Assembly: GCA_944349855.1 (NCBI GenBank)
Contig: CALVNS010000001.1
Span: 1 to 64,000 of the forward strand
Length of the DNA: 64,000 nucleotides
Reading direction: 5' to 3'
Origin: an uncultured Eubacteriales bacterium
GTDB lineage: Bacteria; Bacillota; Clostridia; Christensenellales; Aristaeellaceae
The stretch's first letter is position 1; each line of letters begins with the position of its first letter. Shown here in pieces: positions 26,940-33,626 of this stretch. The notes beneath the pieces were generated by a model, which saw nothing but the letters and a program-made list of their open reading frames with translations, ran no database searches and had not been told where the DNA came from. Position numbers and translations under genes: made by a program.

Positions 26940-26955
26940 GAGAGCGGGCGCAAAT
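26921..26955. repeat. 13-bp perfect inverted repeat enclosing the purA -35 box
   Basis: Arms at 26921-26933 and 26943-26955 are perfectly complementary, with a 9-base loop that contains the TTGACA hexamer. It may be an operator for a repressor, or the end hairpin of the upstream SH3 gene transcript, or both. No U-tract follows. Confidence 0.7.
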
Positions 26956-26979
26956 CGGCGCGAATTCCGTCGAACGGCG

Positions 26980-28593
26980 TCAATAGACGGGATCGAGATA
27001 GTTCTCCATGACGTATCCGAAGTGCCCCTCGTACTCGACATACTTCCACTGTCCGTCCGTCTCGACGATCAGCACGCGGCGCCCCTGCGGAATGCGGACG
27101 ATGACGTCCCCGTCCGTGCTGGGGGATGCGCGCAGGGCCAGCTGAGGCTCCGTCGTGCGCGCATAGCCGGCCAGATCGCCCGTGAGCTGTGCGCGGGGCA
27201 CGAAGCCCGTCTTTTCGTCAAAGCGCACGCAGCACCACGCGCCCAGCACGCCCAGCACAGACACGGTCTGTCCATCCTCAATGGCGGCCGTCACGAGCGC
27301 ATCCGCCTCGGGCTGCGCGCGCATGGTGATGCCGTTTGGCGCATTCACCTGCGCCTGCGGCAGCGTCGATGCGTCGCCCTCCTGTACGCTGCCGCGCCGC
27401 AGCGTGATGTCGGTCTTTTGCATGTAGCCTTCCAACCCGCCGGCGCGCACGTGCGCAAAGGCCGTGAGCGTCAGGTCGAGCAGCTCGACCTCCACGCCCT
27501 CATAATACAGGCCCAGCTCCTCAGACGACGCATCGGCCTCGGCAAAGATCGGCTCCAGATTCGTGTGCTCGCCCGTTGAGGCCACCACCGCGTAGACGCC
27601 GTACAGGCCGTCGCTGTTGGACTCGAGCCGGCCAACACTAGATACCTTCACATAGCCCGTAAGGCCCGTGAGCCCGTAGGGGTTGCCATCGTACACGCGC
27701 ACATGCAGCCAATTGCCGCCTTCGCTCTCTCCCAACACCTCGACGGACTCCCCCGCCTCGCACACGAGCAGCTCGTCGGACGAGTTGCTGTTCTGGGCGC
27801 GCAGCTCTGTGCGCCGGGCACTGATGCTCGCAATCGGCGGATAATACGGCAGCTCGCGCCGGTCCGCCGGGGCATCGACGACGTCCTGTGCGGCCATCCA
27901 GCCCTCGACCGCACCGATGCGCATGCGCACCCAACCGTCACGCTGAAAGGAGAACAGGCGCACGCCCTGCACGCCGCTGTAGTAGCTGCCCACCACCTTG
28001 GACGTGTCCGTTGGGTTTGCGCGCAGCTTGGCCAGCTTGCCCGAATCAGCCGCACACACGTAGACATACTGCTGCGCGCCCGCCTCGCACACGTACAGCG
28101 AGTTGGCGTAGCCCTCCACGATGGGCTCGGACTGCGTCTTGACGTACACCCAGGGATCGAGGAACGCGAGGATGCGCAGGTTCGTTCCGCTGGGCAGCTC
28201 GGCGACGGCCTTGTCCGCATCCGAGCCGGGCGCGCTGTAGAGCGTGAGCGTCTCCATCGGCAGCGGCACGTCCGCTTTTGCAGCGCCGCCCTCGGCCAGG
28301 CCCTTGGTCTGCGCCTCCTCGGGCGTGATGAGATATTGCGTGAGCACGTAGCCCGTCTGGCCGCCCAAGGTGATCTGGCTCCACTCGCCGCTCTCGCCCA
28401 GGCGCTCGGCCTGCGCGCCGTCGTAGAGCATGCCCAGCGTGCCGGACTTCGTGTCGGGCTCCGTGCGCAGGTTCAGGCGCTTGTTGCCGCCCGCGGCGTT
28501 CTGGTTGTCGATCACCACGGTGTCCGCCAGCGCGCCGCAGGCCAGCAGGCAGCTCAGCAGCGCCACAGCCAGGCAGAGCAATCCCTTTCTCAT
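26980..28593 (-). CDS. Large exported protein of multiple SH3b repeats
   Basis: 537 residues from the ATG at 28593 (AAAGGGGAG upstream). A signal peptide (RKGLLCLAVALLSCLLACGALA) has a Cys near its end (LLACGA), which could be a lipobox (L-A-C-G variant), so lipoprotein anchoring is possible. About seven SH3b-like modules follow, recognised by LNLRTEPDTKSGTLGMLYDG, LRANPTDTSKVVGSYYSG, TELRAQNSNSSDELLVCEAGESV, ITMRAQPEADALVTAAIEDGQTV and LALRASPSTDGDVIVRIPQGR. No enzyme domain is visible. It probably binds the cell wall or presents binding modules. It resembles the smaller SH3b protein at 14824. Confidence 0.72.
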   Translation of the reverse strand: MRKGLLCLAVALLSCLLACGALADTVVIDNQNAAGGNKRLNLRTEPDTKSGTLGMLYDGAQAERLGESGEWSQITLGGQTGYVLTQYLITPEEAQTKGLAEGGAAKADVPLPMETLTLYSAPGSDADKAVAELPSGTNLRILAFLDPWVYVKTQSEPIVEGYANSLYVCEAGAQQYVYVCAADSGKLAKLRANPTDTSKVVGSYYSGVQGVRLFSFQRDGWVRMRIGAVEGWMAAQDVVDAPADRRELPYYPPIASISARRTELRAQNSNSSDELLVCEAGESVEVLGESEGGNWLHVRVYDGNPYGLTGLTGYVKVSSVGRLESNSDGLYGVYAVVASTGEHTNLEPIFAEADASSEELGLYYEGVEVELLDLTLTAFAHVRAGGLEGYMQKTDITLRRGSVQEGDASTLPQAQVNAPNGITMRAQPEADALVTAAIEDGQTVSVLGVLGAWCCVRFDEKTGFVPRAQLTGDLAGYARTTEPQLALRASPSTDGDVIVRIPQGRRVLIVETDGQWKYVEYEGHFGYVMENYLDPVY

Positions 28594-28704
28594 GTTCTTC
28601 TCCCCTTTCGGATGCTTTTGTCGTTTCACTGCCCGCCGCACGGGCGGGTTTCTTCTCTACGTATAAAGACGTCCCAGGCCTCCCGTTTATTGCGCACGGC
28701 GCGC

Positions 28705-29535
28705 TCACATCGGCCAATCGCCCTCAAATACAAACGTCGCGGGGCCCGTCATGTACACCGTCCCGCCGCTCCACTCCACGTCCAGCTCGCCGCCGTCGAG
28801 CACGAGGGTCGTCCGCTCCCCGGTCAGTCCGCACAGGGACGCGGCCACCGCCGTGGCGCACGCGCCGGTGCCGCACGCCAGCGTCATGCCGCTGCCCCGC
28901 TCCCACACGCGCATGCGGATGCGTCCGGGCGCGACGAGCGCGGCAAACTCGACGTTCGTGCGGTTGGGAAACGCCGCGTGCCGCTCCAGCAGCGGGCCGT
29001 AGCGGCCCACGTCGAACGCGTCGACGTCCTCGTGCAGGAAGATCACCGCGTGGGGATTGCCCATGCTCACACACGTGACCTCGAATGCGCGCCCGCCCGC
29101 CTCCAGCGGCCGGCGCACGATCCGTCCCTCGCCCAGCAGCGCGGGGATCGACGGGCCGTCCAGGATGGGCGCGCCCATGTCCACGCGCACGCGCGAGACC
29201 CGGCCGTCCTCCACCGTCAGGCGCAGCGTCTTGACGCCCGCGCGCGTCTGCAGCGTCATCGTCTCCCGGCGCACGAGGCCGCGCTCATAGGCGTACTTGC
29301 CGATGCAGCGCACGGCGTTGCCGCACATCTCGCCCTCGGACCCGTCCGCATTGAACATGCGCATGGACAGGTCGGCGCACTGCGACGCGCCGATGAGCAC
29401 CAGCCCATCCGCGCCCACGCCAACGTGGGGCCGGCTCATGGCCACGGCCAAGCCCTGCGGATCCTCCACGCGCTCGCGCGTCGTGTCGACGTAGATGTAG
29501 TCGTTGCCCAGGCCGTGCATCTTGACAAAGCGCAT
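28705..29535 (-). CDS. dapF: Diaminopimelate epimerase DapF
   Basis: 276 residues. The N-terminus is KMHGLGNDYIYVD. The two catalytic cysteines are Cys71 in MCGNAVRC and Cys221 in LACGTGACAT, each at the mirror position of the two half-barrels. It converts LL- to meso-diaminopimelate, needed for lysine and for the peptidoglycan cross-link. CGGAGGG precedes the start. It stands alone between the SH3 gene and the DUF1538 gene; no clear promoter was found in the 196-bp upstream gap. Confidence 0.96.
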   Translation of the reverse strand: MRFVKMHGLGNDYIYVDTTRERVEDPQGLAVAMSRPHVGVGADGLVLIGASQCADLSMRMFNADGSEGEMCGNAVRCIGKYAYERGLVRRETMTLQTRAGVKTLRLTVEDGRVSRVRVDMGAPILDGPSIPALLGEGRIVRRPLEAGGRAFEVTCVSMGNPHAVIFLHEDVDAFDVGRYGPLLERHAAFPNRTNVEFAALVAPGRIRMRVWERGSGMTLACGTGACATAVAASLCGLTGERTTLVLDGGELDVEWSGGTVYMTGPATFVFEGDWPM

Positions 29536-29679
29536 CGTCCGTCCCTCCGTTCACCTGTCCAACCTGTTCAGTATGGCATTAGCATTCTACGCGCCGCAAA
29601 AAAAATCCTGCTTTGCGCCATCCTTTCACGCGATCCCCGGGATTTGTCACTTCCGCGAATAGCGCGGCGGCGCATTTTT

Positions 29680-29688
29680 TGCTATAAT
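29680..29688 (+). promoter_or_regulatory. Extended -10 promoter of the DUF1538/PII operon
   Basis: TGCTATAAT with no good -35 hexamer at the right distance, so it depends on the TG extension and may need an activator. Confidence 0.6.
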
Positions 29689-29731
29689 CAAATTAAATAT
29701 AAAATAATATAAAGACACAAAGGAGGGTGTC

Positions 29732-31279
29732 ATGCATATCAAACACGCAAAAAACGCACAACTGTTCTATCAGCACCGCAGCGTCATGCGGGAAAAGTTC
29801 TCCGAGGCCCTCACGTCCGTCGCCCCGGTCACGCTCATCGTGCTGCTGCTGTGCTTCAGCGTATCGCCCATCCCCGTGGCGACGCTGACGGCCTTCCTCA
29901 TCGGCGCGGCGATGCTCATTCTGGGCATGTGCCTGTTTACGCTGGGCGCCGACCTGTTCATGACGCCGCTGGGCGAGCGCCTGGGCGCGACGATCACCAA
30001 ATCCCGCAGGCTGTGGGTCGTCGCGTTTGTCGGCTTTCTGATCGGCATCATCGTCACCATCTCCGAGCCAGACCTGCAGGTGCTGGCCAACCAGGTGCCC
30101 TCCATCCCCAACCCCGTGATCATCTGGTCCGTGGCGGTGGGCGTGGGCGTGTTTCTGGTGGTGGCGCTGCTGCGCGTGCTCTTCGGCATCCGCCTGGGCA
30201 CGATGCTCGTGGCCTTCTACGCGCTGGTGTTCGTGATGTGCCCGTTCGTCTCCTCCGACTTCTGGGCCATCGCGTTCGACTCGGGCGGCGTGACGACCGG
30301 TCCGATGACCGTGCCGTTCATCATGGCGTTGGGCGTGGGCGTCTCGTCCATGCGCTCGGACAAGCATGCCGAAAACGACAGCTTTGGCCTGGTCGCCCTG
30401 TGCTCCGTGGGCCCGATCCTGGCCACGCTGTTGCTGGGCATCTTCTACCGCAGCGAGGGCGGCAGCTACGTGCCCGTGGTCGTGCCGGACGTGGCCGACT
30501 CGCGCGGCCTGATCGAGCTGTTCACCGCGGCGCTGCCCACCTACCTGCACGAGGTGCTGTCGGCGCTGCTGCCGATGGTGGCGTTCTTCATCGTGTTCCA
30601 GATTGCGTGCATGCGCCTGCGCGGGGCGGACTTTGCGCGTATGCTGGTCGGCTTCGTGTACACGTTCGCCGGCCTGGTGCTCTTCCTGACGGGCGTCAAC
30701 GTGGGCTTCATGCCCGCGGGCAACTACCTGGGCAAGATGATCGCCTCGCTGCCCTACAACTGGATCCTGCTGCCCATCGCGATGGTCATCGGCTACTTCA
30801 TCGTCGCGGCCGAGCCCGCCGTGCACGTGCTCAACCGCCAGGTGGAGGAGATCACCTCCGGCGCGATCCCGCAGCGCGCGATGAACCTGGCGCTGGCGGT
30901 GGGCGTGTCGATCTCGCTGGGGCTGTCGATGCTGCGCGTGCTGACGGGGCTGTCGGTCATGTGGCTGCTGATCCCCGGCTATGCCGTGGCGATCGCGCTG
31001 TCCTTCGTCGTGCCCAAGATCTTTACATCCATCGCGTTCGACTCGGGCGGCGTCGCCTCGGGCCCGATGACGGCGACGTTTCTGCTGCCCTTTGCGATGG
31101 GCGCCTGCGACGCAGTGGGCGGCAACATCGTCGCCGACGCCTTCGGCGTGGTCGCCATGGTCGCCATGACGCCGCTGATCACCATCCAGGTGATGGGCCT
31201 GTACTTCCAGTTCAAGAGCGCGCGCCGTCCGGCCGCCGTCGAGCCCGCCGCGCTTGAGGACATCATCGAGCTGATCTGA
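29732..31279 (+). CDS. DUF1538 family polytopic membrane protein
   Basis: 515 residues with about 12-14 membrane helices arranged as two homologous halves. Each half carries the family hallmark: AFDSGGVTTGPMTVPF at about 181 and AFDSGGVASGPMTATF at about 435, likely re-entrant or pore-lining. Each half also starts with a helix pair like TLIVLLLCFSVSPIP. The substrate of DUF1538 proteins is not established as far as I know. The downstream gene encodes a tandem PII-like protein; PII-type proteins typically gate transporters in response to nucleotides, so this is probably a regulated transporter. GGAGGG precedes the ATG. The two genes are 8 bp apart. Confidence 0.85.
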   Translation: MHIKHAKNAQLFYQHRSVMREKFSEALTSVAPVTLIVLLLCFSVSPIPVATLTAFLIGAAMLILGMCLFTLGADLFMTPLGERLGATITKSRRLWVVAFVGFLIGIIVTISEPDLQVLANQVPSIPNPVIIWSVAVGVGVFLVVALLRVLFGIRLGTMLVAFYALVFVMCPFVSSDFWAIAFDSGGVTTGPMTVPFIMALGVGVSSMRSDKHAENDSFGLVALCSVGPILATLLLGIFYRSEGGSYVPVVVPDVADSRGLIELFTAALPTYLHEVLSALLPMVAFFIVFQIACMRLRGADFARMLVGFVYTFAGLVLFLTGVNVGFMPAGNYLGKMIASLPYNWILLPIAMVIGYFIVAAEPAVHVLNRQVEEITSGAIPQRAMNLALAVGVSISLGLSMLRVLTGLSVMWLLIPGYAVAIALSFVVPKIFTSIAFDSGGVASGPMTATFLLPFAMGACDAVGGNIVADAFGVVAMVAMTPLITIQVMGLYFQFKSARRPAAVEPAALEDIIELI

Positions 31280-31287
31280 GGTGAAGC

Positions 31288-32040
31288 ATGAGCACATTTA
31301 ACTGGGTTCTCGCGATCGTCACGCGCGACTATACGGACGAATACCTCAAGCTGTACCGCAGCCTGGGCGTACAGACGGTGCTGGGCACGCCGGCCAGCGG
31401 CACGGCCAGCCGGTCCATGCTCCACTTTCTGGGCCTGGAAGCCAGCGAAAAGACCATCCTGATGTGTGCGTGCGGCGCCGAGACTGAAAAGCGCCTGATG
31501 CACGCGCTCATCCACCGCATGCACATCGACATCGCCGGCAACGGCATCGCCCTGTCCATTCCCCTGGCCAGCCTGGGCGGCCAGACCGCGGCGCAGGTGC
31601 TCATCGGACAGACGATCGACGACGACGCCCGCCGGGCGGCCAAGGAGGAAAGACGCATGGAAAAGACGGCGCATGAGCTGATCATCGCAATCGCCAACAC
31701 CGGATATACGGACCTCGTGATGGAATCCGCCCGCAAGGCGAAGGCCGGCGGCGGCACCATCGTGCACGCCAAGGGCACGGGTACGGGCCTGGCGGAGCAG
31801 TTCTTCGGCGTGAAGATCGCCTCGGAAAAGGAGATGGTGCTCATCGTGGCGAAGGCGGAGGACCGCACGCCGATCATGCGCGCCATCATGGAGGGCGCCG
31901 GTGCGGCGACCAAGGCGCAGGCGGTCGTCTTCTCGCTGCCCATCAGCGCCGTGGCGGGGCTCTCCGCCTTCCAGGAGGAGCCGGAATCGTCCGAGACGGC
32001 GGATGTCTCCGCCCCGGCGGACGGTCCCGCGGACGCCTGA
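31288..32040 (+). CDS. Tandem PII-like signalling protein, partner of DUF1538
   Basis: 250 residues made of two PII-like ferredoxin folds: about 5-105 (NWVLAIVTRDYTDEYLKLYRSLGV) and 127-227 (HELIIAIANTGYTDLVMESARKAKAGGGTIVHAKGTG). The second copy keeps the GGGTIVHAKGTG loop and a clear EKEMVLIVAKAEDR strand. The first copy is more diverged (ASGTASRS loop). A charged linker joins them, and the C-terminal 20 residues are acidic and flexible. No classical uridylylation T-loop Tyr is evident. It probably senses a nucleotide and acts on the membrane protein encoded just upstream. A strong terminator ends the operon. Confidence 0.82.
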   Translation: MSTFNWVLAIVTRDYTDEYLKLYRSLGVQTVLGTPASGTASRSMLHFLGLEASEKTILMCACGAETEKRLMHALIHRMHIDIAGNGIALSIPLASLGGQTAAQVLIGQTIDDDARRAAKEERRMEKTAHELIIAIANTGYTDLVMESARKAKAGGGTIVHAKGTGTGLAEQFFGVKIASEKEMVLIVAKAEDRTPIMRAIMEGAGAATKAQAVVFSLPISAVAGLSAFQEEPESSETADVSAPADGPADA

Positions 32041-32055
32041 CGCCTGCCGACGCAA

Positions 32056-32087
32056 ACGCCCCCGGCCTTGAGCCGGGGGCGTCTTTT
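32056..32087. terminator. Bidirectional terminator between the PII and aldo/keto reductase genes
   Basis: Perfect 11-bp stem (32056-32066 with 32072-32082, 5-base loop), followed by CTTTT on the plus strand and TTTGC on the minus strand. Confidence 0.85.
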
Positions 32088-33142
32088 CATGCGTGCGGGC
32101 CGTAGCCGTTCCAGCCGGGGATCGTGCCGTCCACATCCCACAGGTCCAGCCAGCTGCCGGCGCCCGGCCAGAGGAAGACCTGTCCCTTGATCTTGCGGTC
32201 GTTGCGGTCCAGCGCGCGCAGCGCGTGCATCTCTTCGGGCGTGAGCGGGTCCTCGACGACCGCGCGCAGGTTGGAGCGCATCTGTTCACGCTTGACCGAG
32301 AAGGGGATCGGCACCTGGCCGCGCTGCACGGCCCACTTCAGGCAGACCAGCGCCGGGTGCACGCCGTGCTTGCGCGCAATCTGCACGAGGACGGGCATGT
32401 CCAGGTCGCTGATGTCCTCCGGCGTGCGGTCGCGCTCCGGACGCGAGGGCGAGCCGAGCGGGCAATAGCCGACCGGCTGAACGCCGTGGTCGAGCGAGAA
32501 CTGGAACAGCTCGCCCTGCTGAAAGCTCGGGTGCAGCTCCATCTCGTTGAGCGCGGGGCGGATGCGCGCGTCCTGCAGGATGCGCGCGAGCTTGGGGATC
32601 GTCACGTTGCTCACGCCGATGCTGCGCACCAGGCCGTCGTCGACCAGGCGCTCCATCGCCCGCCAGGTCTCCATGAATTCCGCATGGATATACGGCCGCG
32701 CGTGCGGGTCGCGCGCCGCCACATCGCAGCCCGGCGCGTGGGCGTTGGGAAACGGCCAGTGTACGAGGTAGGCATCCAGGTAGGAAAGGCCCAGATCGCG
32801 CAGGCTCCGCTCGCACGAGGCGCGCACGTCCTTGGGCGCGTGGCAGTCGTTCCACACCTTGGAGATGACAAACAACTCGCCGCGGTCCAGCCCGGCGTCC
32901 AGCGCCCCGTGCAGCGCGCGGCCGACCTGCGCCTCGTTGCCGTAGCATGCCGCGCAGTCGATCAGCCGGTAGCCCAGACGCAGCGCCTCGCCGACCGCCT
33001 GCGCGACCTGCTCCGCGCCGTACTTGTCCGAGCCGAACGTACCCAGCCCGATGGCGGGCATCTCCAGGCCATTGTACAGCCTGCGCCCCGGCACGCGTGC
33101 GGGGTCGACGCCATCCGCCGCCGTCTGAAAGCGCTCGTTCAT
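32087..33142 (-). CDS. Aldo/keto reductase
   Basis: 351 residues from the ATG at 33142 (AAAGGAGA upstream). The catalytic tetrad is visible: Asp and Tyr in DCAACYGNE, Lys in ISKVWND, and His in LVHWPF. The NADPH end is LGSPSRPERD with PIPFSVKREQMRSN. It reduces aldehydes or ketones with NADPH; the natural substrate is not clear. The C-terminus (WPGAGSWLDLWDVDGTIPGWNGYG) is longer than in many bacterial members. The gene lies about 105 bp after the 6S RNA terminator. No convincing promoter of its own was found, so it may depend on read-through. Confidence 0.9.
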   Translation of the reverse strand: MNERFQTAADGVDPARVPGRRLYNGLEMPAIGLGTFGSDKYGAEQVAQAVGEALRLGYRLIDCAACYGNEAQVGRALHGALDAGLDRGELFVISKVWNDCHAPKDVRASCERSLRDLGLSYLDAYLVHWPFPNAHAPGCDVAARDPHARPYIHAEFMETWRAMERLVDDGLVRSIGVSNVTIPKLARILQDARIRPALNEMELHPSFQQGELFQFSLDHGVQPVGYCPLGSPSRPERDRTPEDISDLDMPVLVQIARKHGVHPALVCLKWAVQRGQVPIPFSVKREQMRSNLRAVVEDPLTPEEMHALRALDRNDRKIKGQVFLWPGAGSWLDLWDVDGTIPGWNGYGPHA

Positions 33143-33246
33143 GGGGATCGTCTCCTTTCGTGTCGCGCGCCAATGCGCGCGTTCCGTGCATGCGTTGAAG
33201 ATTCTGCGCCCCGCGCCGCTTTTCCTCTCTGTTGCAGCGATTGCGC

Positions 33247-33272
33247 GCAAAAGGGCGGCGCTTCGCGCCGCC
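33247..33272 (-). terminator. Terminator of the 6S RNA gene
   Basis: 8-bp GC stem (33254-33261 with 33265-33272) with a 3-base loop, followed on the minus strand by CTTTTGC. Confidence 0.75.
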
Positions 33273-33283
33273 TTTTCCGTATC

Positions 33284-33483
33284 AAGCGAAAATCCCAAAG
33301 TGCCGTCCGTCGCCGTTTTTTCACCCGCCGCTCGGCAGGTCGGTGCCCTGCGGCTCACTTGCTGCCGTCCCCTGGCGTGATAACACGGGGGCATGACATC
33401 CATGCGCCGACGCAGACTCCGGTTGTGAAAATGTGGGTAAAAACTGGAGACTCGCGCACACCTCAGGAATTCTCCCGATCTCT
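33284..33483 (-). ncRNA. ssrS: 6S RNA (SsrS), regulator of sigma-A RNA polymerase
   Basis: A transcript of about 190-200 nt lies between a perfect promoter and a terminator, in the only gene-free stretch over 300 bases. Near its 5' end it has CUGAGGUGUGCGCGAG, which lines up with CUGAGAUGUUCGCAAG of Escherichia coli 6S RNA (13 of 16). The 3' part (GGACGGCACUUUGGGAUUUUC) pairs with the 5' part (GAGAAUUCCUGAGGUG) through a closing stem with G-U pairs and one bulge. GUUUUUACCC pairs with GGGUGAAAAAAC, and GUCGG with CCGAC, so the whole RNA folds as one long irregular hairpin with an internal bubble, the 6S hallmark. 6S RNA mimics an open promoter and sequesters RNA polymerase in stationary phase. 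The ends are approximate. Confidence 0.75.
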
Positions 33484-33489
33484 GCGGAC

Positions 33490-33518
33490 ATTATAGTATA
33501 GGACGCCGCCTCTGTCAA
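33490..33518 (-). promoter_or_regulatory. Promoter of the 6S RNA gene
   Basis: TTGACA (33513-33518), 17-bp spacer, TATAAT (33490-33495): full consensus, as expected for an abundant RNA. The region 33519-33582 shows nothing else. Confidence 0.9.
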
Positions 33519-33582
33519 GGGGATGGCTCGTCTGACTTTTCGGCATCTTTTTCCTTGGCCGAATGTCAACGCCGCGATGAAG

Positions 33583-33620
33583 GACAAAGCGCCGCTCCGT
33601 CCACATGGACGAAGCGGCGC
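33583..33620 (-). terminator. Intrinsic terminator of clpB
   Basis: Long stem (33589-33596 with 33613-33620, extended by CGTCCA/TGGACG inside), followed on the minus strand by TTTGTCC, just after the clpB stop. Confidence 0.7.
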
Positions 33621-33626
33621 GCGGCC

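Noticed and set aside
33143-33483. A riboswitch or T-box leader for the aldo/keto reductase
   Set aside because: No T-box sequence or known riboswitch core was found, and the end-to-end pairing with the 6S signature explains the RNA better.
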